Shown: positions 1 to 12,200 of the stretch, in pieces
How positions within the stretch are numbered: position 1 is the first letter of the stretch
How the letters are laid out: the number at the start of each line of letters is the position of its first letter
Assembly (NCBI GenBank): GCA_037951105.1
Contig: JBAMJV010001284.1
Span: 62,001-126,000 of the forward strand
Source of the DNA: Echinarachnius parma
Taxonomy: Eukaryota; Echinodermata; Echinoidea; Clypeasteroida; Echinarachniidae
Reading direction: 5' to 3'
Length of the DNA: 64,000 nucleotides
Translations under genes and position numbers: made by a program
The notes under the pieces: generated by a model
Seen by the model: only the letters and a program-made list of their open reading frames with translations
Database searches by the model: none
What the model was told of the DNA's origin: nothing

Positions 1-176
1 TGTAGGTTCCCTAATGTTAGAAAATGTTGATGTTCCATTATGTTCTCGATTCAAATCGACTGTTTCTAAACCAATTTTCCTTCAATAAATGTATTTAAAC
101 TACATTTTCATAGCTTCCCCTTGTATTTTTTTTTTTTTTTCAGAAGCACCCTCTTAACTAGAATAACAAAGCATGA

Positions 177-338
177 GGGATGTTGCATAAAAGGTTGCGA
201 GCAATTGCAAAGTTGTGATTAATAGAAAGTCAGAAAATGTGCCTAAATGCATAAATCTGATTGGCTCAAATGAATGTATTTTCTGACGTGCGTTTAATCG
301 CAACTTTGCGATTGACCACAACTCGTTATGCAACACCC
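177..338. mobile_element. Small MITE with terminal inverted repeats
   Basis: The ends are imperfect inverted repeats (GGATGTTGCATAA on the left, TTATGCAACACCCC on the right). An inner pair, CAATTGCAAAGTTG and CAACTTTGCGATTG, extends the fold. At about 160 bp with no coding capacity it fits a miniature inverted-repeat element. The rest of 1-1,188 shows no gene and no other structure I can support. Confidence 0.6.
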
Positions 339-1188
339 CCCTGGGCAAATATCCATGAAACCAGGCTAGCTTTATAAGTTTCATGCCAAGTCTACTTTGA
401 GTGATTTGTTCAAGCATGCAGGAAACTAATTTTTCAGTTGTCTAAGAACACTATATTGCTACTCGTTATATTTAAAGAATTATTTCCTCATCTTCTTAGT
501 TACACATGTGTATAACAAAACAAATGAGTCATTCAATACATGATGTATTATTTCTCAATAAACAACTTTTAATAACGGCAAAGGATTGTCACGTTAACAT
601 CATGATGTAACAATAGATTATTTTTAAAAGACCTCTCTACATGTATATAATTTTCGTCCACCTACAGATTTTGAGTTATGAGTAACTGAAAAAAAAAACA
701 TTTAGATAATTCATTTGTTTAACTTGTACAATAATTAACATAAAAATAAGCATCCCACAACCTAAATTATTACAAGCTTGCTTAAGTTTACTGCATAGTT
801 TCCAATAGATACCAGTTATACTCACGCATGCACTAATATGAGTATGATCACAAAATAATATAACAATTTCATAGAGAAATATCTTTCAGGGGCGGTTTCT
901 CAAGCTTTCTTGCATAAAAATAGCGCTCTAAAATTTGTTTTGCAATGATCATTGATTTCACAGTTACAGTACATGACCATGGATAATTTGGAGTCCATAT
1001 TTTGCAAAATAAATATACATTTTTAGGAATATAACCAACTACCTGTACTAGTCATAGTGAGAGTACAAATGAGGTAGAATCTTACTTTCACAATGGAAGA
1101 TTAATGATACACTGAAACTAGATTTCTATCTTATACTGTATTGAAATGCCGTGAGTGCACAAATCTCATTTGTAAAATGGTGTTGTAC

Positions 1189-1755
1189 TTAAAGGGGAAT
1201 TCCACCCCAGAAATGTGATGTTTGCTATAAAATGAAGTGAATATGAAGAATCATGATCGAAAATCTGAGCCAAAACGGTACAGCATTAAAAAAGTTATGA
1301 CAGGATGAACTTTGCTCCGATTTTGAGTATCGTTCGCAATTGCTATCGATCGTGACGTCACTTGCGAGCTGCAGCCATTTTGACTTCTACATGGAAATTT
1401 TATAAAATTTAAATTTTCTTAATAACAAAGCAAATTTATTAGCTTACAAATTCCAAAGAGGTTGGCCCATCGATATTCTTCTATGAATTCGAGAAAACAA
1501 GCAGAGAAAATTAATTTTTAGCAACGAAAATGAGAAATAAGTGTATTTTCATGTACTAAAGCCATGGCGAGTTGCTCGTCAATGATGTTGCATATGGCGG
1601 CAATTTTGAAACGATCGCTCATTACTACATGATGTTCAAATAGGTATAACTCCCGTGTTTCTTGTCCAATTTTGATCAAATTTTCACCAAGTATGCCTCT
1701 TATTCTGCTTATTCAAATAACGAATGGTTTTATCAGGCCCGGAATACCCCTTTAA
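1189..1755. mobile_element. TTAA-flanked MITE, about 570 bp
   Basis: The left end reads TTAAAGGGGAATTCCACC and the right end is GGCCCGGAATACCCCTTTAA, so the two form an inverted repeat flanked by TTAA. TTAA target duplications are known for piggyBac- and Kolobok-type elements; the superfamily here is inferred only from that. The element ends exactly where the next transposon begins. Confidence 0.55.
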
Positions 1756-3447
1756 TGTATATGGGCAACTCCAGCGTCACGGACATTACAAATCACGAGA
1801 ATTTTCATGACTTTCCAATGCCACTACTAATTCATACCTGTAACTAATGTCTAACTTTTATTTTGATTACAAATCAATAGCCTGGTTAAGTATTCAAAAC
1901 AAGTTTCAGAACATTTATCCAATTCGTTACTGAGTAATTCTGCAAAATGTGCGCCGTCACGGACATTGCATGTTTTGGACATGACTTTTTGCATCCATAT
2001 AGATCTTTGCAAAAGTCTGTGAGTTCTTAGACCTCACAAAGGTGATTTAGGTACTAAATTATAGACAAGGCAATGATGAATTGAATCCAAGTGGTTTTTT
2101 GCGAAACGGGCCAGGCATATGTGATCTAGACAACAGAACGTTGCGTCACGGACATTACATTTTTAGCGTCACGGACATTACACTTTTGTCCACTTTCTCT
2201 ATACTCGGAAATAACCCGCAAAAAATGCTCCATTGTGCATGAAACTTTTTTAATTGTACATTTGATATGTAATCAAACAGTTTTGAGGAAAAAAATTATA
2301 TTTCAGTTTTGTTTTTAATTAGCAAAAAATTATTTTAAAAATAGCAATAATTTTTTCCAAAATTATTGTAAAATTTGAAATTTTTCAAAAGAATGTGCAG
2401 TAACCCAAATGTTCAACTATTTTAAACAATATACATTTTTGATGAGGTACAATGCTGTTTTGTGCAAAAAAAATGTAAAATATAAAAAAAGTTGTGAACA
2501 TCATGTGCATAACACATGGAAGTGTTATGCACATGATGTTCACAACTTTTTTTATATTTTACATTTTTTTTTGCACAAAACAGCATTGTACCTCATCAAA
2601 AATGAATATCTGTTTAAAATAGTCTGAACATTTGGTTACTGCACATTCTTTTTGAAAATTTCAAATTTACAATAATTTTGGAAAACAATTATTGCTATTT
2701 TTCAAATTAATTTTTTTGCTAATTAAAATCAAACTGAATATAATTTTTTTACTTCAAAACTGTCTTGATTACATATCAAATGATACAATTAAAAAGTTTC
2801 ATAGCACAATGGAGCCCTTTTCTTGCGGTTATTTCCGGCTATAGAGAAGTGGACAAAAAAAGTGCTTAATGTCCGTGACCAGCCGTAAACTGTAATGTCC
2901 GTGACGCAACTTTCTGGACAAACCATCAAATATTTTAGTAAATGCTCTTGATATACTTTATGATATCACATTCTAGCTTTGCAAATTAATTTTAAATTAA
3001 ATTGAATTAGGACTTCTGCTTCTACAAAAACTTTTATATCTAAAACGTCACGGACATTACACATCAATGTTGTAAGAATCAAGATTTTATCCAATAACAG
3101 TTTTCAAAAAGTAAAGATTTTTACACAATTTCCTTTTCTATGATGTTAAAACAAAACATAAACAAGATATTAGAAGTAGAATTATTGTCTGAAGTGATCC
3201 ATATTTTAAAATTTTATTTCACAAACAACGGATGCAAATTTCATCATTTTAGGGGTAATGCATATAATTGTTGTCCCAACTTCAATGGCCAAAAAAAAAA
3301 AAAATTCTGCATTGAATTTCAAACTTTTTTCCTTTAGTCATCAAATATGGTCCTTCCTCATTACTATCCAGTAGTTAACAAGGCTGTCCCATGAGTTTCA
3401 TTTTTCCATCCTCGGGTAACATTTTTCGTGGAGTTGCCCATATACAT
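1755..3447. mobile_element. Non-autonomous DNA transposon, 1.7 kb, with internal palindrome and 15-bp motif array
   Basis: The ends are a 19-bp perfect inverted repeat (ATGTATATGGGCAACTCCA at 1755-1773, its complement at 3429-3447). Inside are seven copies of CGTCACGGACATTAC or close variants: plus strand at 1775, 1955 (one mismatch), 2144, 2167 and 3046, minus strand at 2867-2879 and 2892-2906. The centre is a large palindrome (2140-2910). No open frame resembles a transposase, so it is presumably mobilised in trans. The repeated motif may be a subterminal transposase-binding site; that is inference. Confidence 0.6.
2140..2910. repeat. Large palindrome inside the 1.7-kb transposon
   Basis: The two arms of about 385 bp are inverted copies of each other. 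The inner 157 bp (2441-2597) are almost perfect, differing visibly only in the length of an A-run, around a loop of a few bases near 2519. An open frame at 2409-2627 is only a reading of this palindrome. Confidence 0.85.
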
Positions 3448-3807
3448 ACGTAATGCCACTGTTGTCAGCATGAACATAACAAAAATATCAAAACAACCAA
3501 GACTTAGTCACAAAAAACACATTTTCATTCCCTTACGGGGTCTACTTCTATTACACAATAAAAACACATTAGTTCACACACTCACAAATCTACTAATATC
3601 AGTAAATGAGGCAGTTATTTATAATGATGATATACAAACATTTTTTTTTCATTTTGAATAATTAATTGCACAATATATGCAAGATTACCTTAAATCAAGT
3701 CCAATCTTTGCTTTGAATTAAATTGTTCACTGGCTTGCACCTACAGGGTTTATCAAATATATTCTTGTAGCTCCTAACATAATTACCCTACCTTAAAACC
3801 AACTGTT

Positions 3808-3962
3808 CAATAGACTGCCTTCTGTAATGTATGCAAATAATATGCGTATGGCGTCAGACTCCCCGTTGGCAAGCTTAACAATAGTAACTAAGCTTGCCGG
3901 ACCTAGTTACCGTCTTACGTCATACGCATAATATTTGCATACATTACAGAAGCAGTCTATTG
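3808..3962. mobile_element. 155-bp foldback MITE
   Basis: CAATAGACTGCCTTCTG at the left end is mirrored by CAGAAGCAGTCTATTG at the right. The inner arms carry ATGCAAATAATATGCGTATG and its near-complement. It is too short to code. Confidence 0.7.
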
Positions 3963-4017
3963 ACAAGCATAGAGCATAAACAACTAAACAAGCATACATG
4001 TATATCAGGGGCTTGTT

Positions 4018-4386
4018 TCATAAAAGGGTCTTGGCTATGTACGTTGTTAGGCACAGAGCTAGGGTGCAATTATCTCTGGGTTCAGACCCTAAACAAAGCT
4101 TTATAATTTCCAACGGCTATCGACACTCTGTACGAAACGCGGAGATAACTGCACCCTAGCTCCGCGCCAGACAATGTTCATAGCTAAGACCAGAGCTACC
4201 AACATTGAAATTCAACAATCAGGAAGATTTAGGGAAATGTCATCAGAAATCAGGGAGATATCTATCAAATGCATACAACCTAATGACAATAATCTTTCAA
4301 TAATCAGGGAGATTGGTTGATGAGAGTCTCCTGCGAAATCAGGGAGACTTGGCAGCTCTGTAAGACCCTTTCATAAAACAAGCCCC
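4018..4386. mobile_element. 370-bp MITE with 25-bp terminal inverted repeats
   Basis: GGGGCTTGTTTCATAAAAGG at the left is complementary to the right end, which closes with CATAAAACAAGCCCC. A second inner pair, GCTAGGGTGCAATTATCTC and GAGATAACTGCACCCTAGC, extends the fold. The right half has several direct copies of AATCAGGGAGA. Confidence 0.7.
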
Positions 4387-5046
4387 AGTATGACAACTAG
4401 AAGAATGCCAATGCAAAACTACATACGATGTATGCACATCCTACATTTCCATAAGCCCTACCCTGACACCGAATGACAAAAAAAGTATTGCTTATTTTCT
4501 GCCAGTGTCCACAGAATACCTATATATATACCATTTTAAGAAAAGTGAATAACATTCATTGGCAGAATATTAATACCTCCAGGCTTCCAACTATTGCACC
4601 ATACTACATTTTACTGGTCAATGTTTACTATAACTTACTGCAAAATATGCACAACTTTCTTGAAAATATTACATAACACACATGTTATTTTCAGCCTAAT
4701 AAAACTAATGTTTTTTTGCATGGAATTTGACTTGGAAATTTTAACTAGCACACTACAACAACATATAATTTTGAATACTTTTCATGTGGACAACACCAAC
4801 CACTGTCTTTAGTTTTACTGTCAATCAATGTTAAAGAATAACATTATTACTTCTCCAGAAGTTTAGAAATACAAGCGACACATTACACTTCAGTATACCG
4901 TTTCAAATTACTAGTACACATTTACAAACAATGTGTTTAACTGTACCTAAATAATGAGGCAGAATAATATAACTCCTGAATGATGACTACGGTATGAGTA
5001 CTTTACTCTGATCAGATATTATATCATTGGGTGAGAGTGAGAATGG

Positions 5047-5403
5047 TTAAAGGGATCTTGTAACTTTGTTGACAAGTGCAAACTAAGTGTTGCGTTGTTA
5101 ATAAAATGTGTATTGGTGTGATCTGATATGTCCAGAAAGTAATGTGTGAAAATTTCAAGTTAATTGGATGTTATTTGGCCAAAAAATGAGCGAAAATGCA
5201 GTGATATTCACTTACTCATTGCACTTACTTTGTACACGGCTGAAAAGGTCCCATAGATAATTTCATATCCGAACACTTCAATCGTAAATATCTTTTGAAC
5301 GAAATGGAAATTTGAAAAACTGAAACCTGTCCCATGTATGAGGGTACCGCTAGAATTCCAATTGGATTTTGAGAATATGGACAATGTTACTAAGTCCCTT
5401 TAA
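5047..5403. mobile_element. TTAA-flanked MITE family 2, copy 1
   Basis: It begins TTAAAGGGATCTTGTAAC and ends GTTACTAAGTCCCTTTAA. A second copy in the opposite orientation lies at 53124-53520 and a partial third at about 50130-50354, sharing for example the segment AAATATCTTTTGAACGAAAT. Multiple copies with matching ends identify a dispersed family. Confidence 0.75.
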
Positions 5404-6038
5404 GTCGGTTTTGGCTAAATTGCATTCTGCATACCATCTTGTATGTCAAAGCCTTTTCTATGTGATGCTACGTTTTCAGATAATTATTATTGTTTTTTTG
5501 TTTTTTTGGTAATATTCATAAATTAAAAGAGAGCTAAATTTGGTTTCTAGTGGCCCCGAGGCTCCTATACTTGTAAACATGATTATTTCTGGTGTACTCA
5601 ACCCGATGATATTTTCATACAAATAAGCATTCACTCGGCACAAGCACGAATGTTGGAAAAAGTCAGTTTATAAATTCAACTGCACCATGCAAGAGTTAAT
5701 TTCTTATTAGATATATAACATGCAACTCCACTGTTGAATTAGATAAATTAAAGCCCTGTTTATAGCTAATCATCATAATGATAATCTGATCTGAGGTGAC
5801 ACGAATGAAAGATAATGATAATCATGACAGTGTGCAGGAAATGTAAATGTCCACTGATCAAACGTAGCTTCTACCAATGACTGCACGATGAATGCACAAT
5901 ACTGTCAAACCTGTCTATACCATCCCTCAAACAGGATTTTTAAATAAAATTCTCACGCACAAAAGATTATGCACACATAAAGATTCCCCTGTTTTCTAGA
6001 AGAGCACCTCTCAATTCAGCATCTGTCTGTGGAATAAC
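5404..6038. other. Intergenic region downstream of RRM2, nothing seen
   Basis: The sequence is AT-rich with short T-runs. I see no coding frame with family resemblance and no inverted repeat. Confidence 0.4.
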
Positions 6039-6044
6039 TTTATT
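6039..6044 (-). terminator. Candidate poly(A) signal of RRM2
   Basis: The minus strand reads AATAAA about 65 nt beyond the RRM2 stop codon. It is the nearest canonical signal, but the actual cleavage site is not shown by sequence alone. Confidence 0.4.
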
Positions 6045-6106
6045 GCTCCTGTATAATTCATGAATAGGTGGTCACTAAAATGCTAGGAATGACTCAACGT
6101 CGACCC

Positions 6107-6262
6107 TTAGAAGTCCGCATCTAGAGTAAACACGTGCCTCGTGTGATCGGGCGCCATGACGTTCATCCTCTGGTATTCACCGACTCGCTTCTCAAAGAAG
6201 TTTGACTTCCCCTCCAGCGAGATGTTCTCCATGAAGTCAAAGGGGTTCTCTGCTCCATACAT
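6107..6262 (-). CDS. RRM2: RRM2 coding exon 8 with stop
   Basis: It encodes [19 protein letters not shown] to the C-terminal FTLDADF followed by TAA. The acceptor is TTCTTCAG. The tail matches the conserved R2 heptapeptide that docks on R1. Confidence 0.96.
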   Translation of the reverse strand: MYGAENPFDFMENISLEGKSNFFEKRVGEYQRMNVMAPDHTRHVFTLDADF

Positions 6263-9200
6263 CTGAAGAAAAGAAAGGAGGATGACAATGAAATTTAATT
6301 ACCGCAGTTGTTTTTAAATGTGCACCATACATTTGCATTATTTGAATTTTTTTTTTAAAGGCATCCAATAGAATATACATGTATAATTATGTGAAAGTAA
6401 ATAAAATAATAACTTTTTCAAACGATAATCTTATTGTTTGAAGTGGCAAAAATATCAATGATTAAGTTAAAAACCATCAAACTCAATAGCCTATCAAGCG
6501 TAACATTTTCAACATGTGGTTTCAATTATTTCAAAGGATATATCTTATTGTTTGAAGTGGCTAAAATATCAATGATTAAGTTAAAATCCATCAAACTACA
6601 ATGTATATTCAGTAGCCTATCAAGCGTAACATTTTCAACATGTGGTTTCACAGAGGATTTCAAAATATAAAATCTTCCCTCACATTTGGTCACAAAAGCT
6701 CTGTCAAAAACCTTTCTGAAAGTAAAGGGCAGTGTTGTCACAAATGAGGGAGCTATCATTTTGTTCAAAAACAGGAGACTTCGTATTTAAATGTCTAAAT
6801 TCCTAGTACCTTTGGGCATCGGAGCTCCATCAGCAGCCTATCAGCAACAAACTCAATGTACTGGCACATGAGTCCCGCATTCATCCCGATGAGGCCCACT
6901 GGAAGCGCCTCCGACAAGAATTCCTTCTCTATGACGACGGCATCGCTGATGATCTCTTGGACGCGGGAGACGGTGGGATGGTGATGAAGATGGGTGAAGA
7001 GGAGGCAGGCAAAGTCGCAGTGAAGACCCTCATCCCGGCTGATCAGCTCGTTTGAGAACGTTAGGCCTGGCATCAGACCCCTGGGTAAAAATAAAATAAG
7101 TGGAGAAAAAAATAAAAAATAAATGAGGACATTTTGGAGATGGTGATATGATGATGGTGAAGATGATGATAATATAATTAATGATGGAGATGGTTAATAT
7201 ATATGATTATGAGGATGACAATAACGATGATGACGATGATGATGATGATGATGATGATGATGGTAATGATGGTGATGTTGTTGTTGTTGGTGATGATAAC
7301 GATGGTGTTCAATAATGATGGATGATAAAGAGAAATATGATGATACGAAAATGATGATGATGGCGATGATGATGTTTGTGGTAACAGTGGTGATGATAAT
7401 GATGATGATGAAGAAGAAGATAGTGTTAAATAATGATGCATAGTAATAAAGAGAAATATGATGGCGATGATGATGATAAGCTGATTATAACAAAAGGATC
7501 ATGATGATAATGATGAGGATAATTTGGCATGAAAATGAGGAGGATAATGATGATGATATTGACTATAATGTATATGTTAAGTAAATGTCTTACCGTTTTT
7601 TCAGCCAAAAGATGGAAGCAAATGACCCAGAGAAGAAGATCCCCTCTACCGCTGCGAAGGCAATAAGTCTCTCAGCAAAGCTGGAATCCTTGGATTCTAT
7701 CCACTTCAACGCCCAATCAGCCTTCTTCTTCACAAATGGCACTGATGGAATCGAGATAAAAGGGATGGGGAAAATGAAAACTCATTATAATGAGGAACTT
7801 GGGATCATGAAACAGTGCTTGTAGAAGCAAAATTACTATGAGAGGTTTTTGTTGTAAAAACGAGGTACCAGTATATCTAAAACATTTCCTATTGGGTTTA
7901 AAATGTAACTGGATATAGCAAAACCCTGCACTTGTCGGTAATTCATGTTTTGAAGAACTAGGCATTATACATTCACATAATGTATGCAAAAGACTTACAT
8001 TATGTTAGTAAATTGAAACAATCATATCTTTGCCAAATATTGTCCAATTTTTTTAGAACATACCATCAAATGAAAGCTTGTGAGGAGGCTTGAAAATCTA
8101 AATTTTGATTTTTACCGGCAAGTGCAGGGTTTTGCTATATCCAGTCGCAAATAGCTGGCCCTGATCAGCAAAGCTGAACAGAACACCAAGGTCAAGTTTT
8201 CATCATCTACTAGACTTCCAAATAAGAGGTTAATCCATTGGTCCCAACAATAATGGGGCTGGGGTATGTGGAAAATACCAGAATCAATCAGTCTTGAATG
8301 GGCTAATAAATATGCTATTCATACAGTCAAACCTGCCTTTGTGGCCACCTGTCGATATAGTGCCAACTGAAAGTGATCCCTTGCAAAATAAAACAAATGT
8401 TATGGAACCTGTCTATAGATATTTAAAAGGTCCCCCATCTACAGGGGCCACTTTCCTTGTTTTCCCAAGGTGGTCACTATACACAGGTTTGACTGTATCT
8501 ATAGAGGTCACCTGTCTACAATGGCCAGTTTTCATGTTTCCCAAAGGTGGTCACTATACACAGGTTTTACTATATTTGTACTCACTGGTATGAATGGCAT
8601 TGAAGAGCTTGTGTTTCTCTGCTTGGTCCTTGACGTATGCATCAATCAGCAGGCTGTACATCTCAGAGTGGATATTCTGGAAAGAAGAAGAACATAATTA
8701 CAATGGAACCTTGTTATTAAGAGCTCTTATACATGTAACAAGGTAATTTTGCTGGTCTTTTCCCTTTATATTGTTTTGTTTTTTAACCCTGATATAAAAC
8801 TTACCCCCATAGCAATCTAGAACCAATAGAAGCACTAAGCCTCAATTATAGTATTAGGGACTTAATAAAACAATGATTCCCCTCCAAGTGCTTGCATGCT
8901 CATGAAATTCATTAGTTGGTCCTTCTAATGGGTATAACTTTAAGGATGGAAAACTTACCTCCATAGCAATCTGGAATCCATAGAAGCACTTCGCCCTGGG
9001 TATAGTATTAGTGACTCCATAAAAGAATGCACACTTGAAGAGCTTGCATACTCAAGAAATTCATCAGTTTGTCTTTCTTTATGGGTAAAACTTACAAGAA
9101 TCTGAATGAAATACCTACCTCCATGGCAATCTGGAATCCATAGAAGCACCTGGCCTCGGTAATCTGCACCTCTTGGCTGAACCGCTCCACAAGGTTCTCA

Positions 9201-12200
9201 TTGACGATGCCATCGCTGGCAGCAAAGAATGCCAACACGTGGGTTATGAAGTGCTTTTCGCCAGGCTATAAGGAGAGAAGAGAAGAGTATAAAGGAAAGG
9301 AGATAAGTAAAACGATTTATAATGTGGCAGAATTTACCATAAACAGTGGTACCTTGTTATTATAATGCTCCACAAGGTTTTAATTGACTATATATACCAT
9401 CGCTGGCAGCAAAGATTGCTAACACATGGGTTATGAAGTGCTTTTCGCCCGGCTACGTGGGGAGAAAAGTGAGAAAAGAAGATAAGTAAAACTGTTGTGG
9501 CAGAGGTTAACATATAATGTAAGACGAACAAACTTGTTACACTTTGTATATGATTGCACACTATCCTGTTTATGACATGTCAGTGATGTTTCAATAATGT
9601 GTTTTAAAGGGTTAAAGCTAATGTGTTTGATCCATAATTGCGTATAATTGCGTATTTCTATCAATGATGTCAAGTGATGCTTTTAAAGATACCCATGACA
9701 TTTATATTCATCACTCCTGAGCAGTATTGCTGACAAAAAACAACAACAATGCTATAACATACCAGATTAAATTTCAATACACCGTGACAATTAGAATATC
9801 AACACAAGGATGCAATCAAATAAGATTTACCTTCATTCTGTTCCAATCCTTCCAGTCTTTACCAAGATCAACTTCCTCAGTTGTCCAGAACGATGCTGAA
9901 TGTAAATGAATTGGTCACAAATACATAAAATATTATGATCATGTTTTGCAAAGTAAATAAAGAAAGCAATTACATGTATGCCAACTTATTTGAGGCTCAC
10001 GCTTTCAAGGTGCAATGAGGTAAGTCTTTTAAAAGTATGACATATTTAAATTCAGCAATTAATATTTAATGTTCCAACCAATACCAAATCCTGTTCATTT
10101 CAATTCCTAAAAAATACTCACATCTGGGTGCGTGAAGGAATATTCATATAAATTGCAATGAAATGTCTTATTCTGCCAAATGGTTTACCACATAGGGTAG
10201 TAAGTTTAACTATAAGGTACCATTACCAGTCCTGGCAAACCGAACTGTCTTGTATGGCTAAAAGTTAATGAAATTTATTTTCTCTTTCATAGTCTTTACC
10301 TTGTGCTCTCTTGTAGAACTTCCAAATGTCTGGATACCTGATGGGGAAGAGAACATGGCGGTGGGGGTTGGGGGTGAGAAGGGGTTCCATCTCATCACTG
10401 CTTGGAGTCATTGACCTTCCATCCCCATCGAGTTCATTGACCTCTGGATGAAGTTCATTGACCTCTGGAAATAGTTCTTTGTCTTCTGGATGAAGTTCAT
10501 TGTCCTCTGGTGGAAATAGCTGCTTGTCTCCAGACGCTCCTTCCAGCGCAATCCTTCCCTCTGTCCTGCTCTCCCACTTTCCTCCATGTGCCAACTTTGA
10601 CCTTACGCTATCAGTGTCAGTTTCCAAATATCTGTGTTCATTGGAAGCTGCGATCGGTTTCACAGCATGGTGGCACGTGTGAGTTCCAAGTTTTCTGTGT
10701 CCTTGGTCACTTGATGTTGCTGGTGATTGGCACAGATTCTGCACAGACGGCGCTGATAACCCCTGCCATCTGATGTCGGTCTCCTCTTCGCATCTCTCAT
10801 CTGTGGTAACCGACATGGAGGAATCGCAGGCCTGCAAGCGGGTCAGGCTGCTCGGAAGTGATGACCTCTCATCCTCCTCCTCCTCCTCCACAGTCTCATC
10901 CCCATCACCTGCACGTTGGTTGCCATGGTGCCTCATTCTTTGTTGCACATCCTCCAGTTGACGGCTGTTTGGGCTTGCTGATGTTCCCTCGATGACGTCT
11001 GAATGCAGACCACCCGATTGCCGGCTTTTTGAATCACTCTCTTTGAGATTCGACGTACAAATGGCCGATCGCTGGCTCTCACATTCATCTCCATCCTCGT
11101 TGAAGTCCGACTGCAAATTGTTCAACTGAGAGTCAGGAACTGCGTCAACTGACATCATGGACACCTGGGATGAGGAGATGATGTGTTCGTCTCCTATCCC
11201 ATCATCGTCATGGTTACCGTCTTCCAGCCATCCAAGGGCCACTCCTCTCGCCTCCCCACCTCCTTCGGTGGGCAGACAAGGCATATCTCCCCTCTGCCGC
11301 TTCCTTTGGGGATCGGTGCTGTCTATCACTACCTGAAAATTATGGAAAGAGAGAAAATGTGGAGAGGCTTATGTCCATGAATAAATGTATATCACTTCTT
11401 ATGTTCTGCTTCAAACAGCAATGATGTAAACAATTAATTCAAAGGGGAAATTATCACAACTAAAGTTGTATCCAATGAATATGGATAGAACGATCGCAAT
11501 GCCACTTGTATAAAAAAAAACAATGTCAATGAGGATCAATTAATCAATGCACACCAAGGTAGGTTCACATTCAAAGACACACAATAAATTTTCTATCTAT
11601 AAATTGCAGAAAACCACAATAGAAATTTAGTGAACGAAAGGATGTCTTGACTCTTGCAATTTCATGTCGTAATTGATCTCTGTCTCAACTGTCAACAATA
11701 GGATATGGGATTCAGTTGACAGTCTCCATTTTTAAAATTTTGTTCATTAAGTTTTTCAAATTTGTCTTTACTTTTCTTTATGCTTGCCTTACGTAACAAG
11801 CAATGCAGGAGTTAATTTTTTATTTCAGGAGGCTACTTTTCCAATCTGATGGATATCCAGACATTTTTCACATAAAAGATGGTAATTTTAGGGGAGCTAC
11901 CTACTGATTTCAGGGGGCTATTTTGAATATTAGGGGGCAAAATCGCCCTCAGCCCCACATCTACAAAGTATATGGTCCACTTAGGTGGACCATTTACACG
12001 CAATATGGTAATACACGGGAGATTACCATACTGCCTATTCATACACTGTACCGTTCATCAGTTGAACGTCGTGTGTTAAGATGCATCGGTAATGAAAACA
12101 GACGGGGAAATAATCGTTTTTTTTCTACATTTTGCAATCTTCAAAACAACAAAGTCGGTAATTATTATCAAAGTATATGACTTAGGGATCACATAAACAA

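Larger units (their letters stand above)
3448..5046. other. Intergenic, no gene seen apart from two MITEs
   Basis: The stretch is AT-rich with only short, non-conserved open frames. It holds the small inverted-repeat elements at 3808-3962 and 4018-4386. I see nothing else to annotate. Confidence 0.5.

Noticed and set aside
2409-2627. 72-codon frame with symmetric sequence
   Set aside because: It is a reading across the near-perfect palindrome at 2441-2597.
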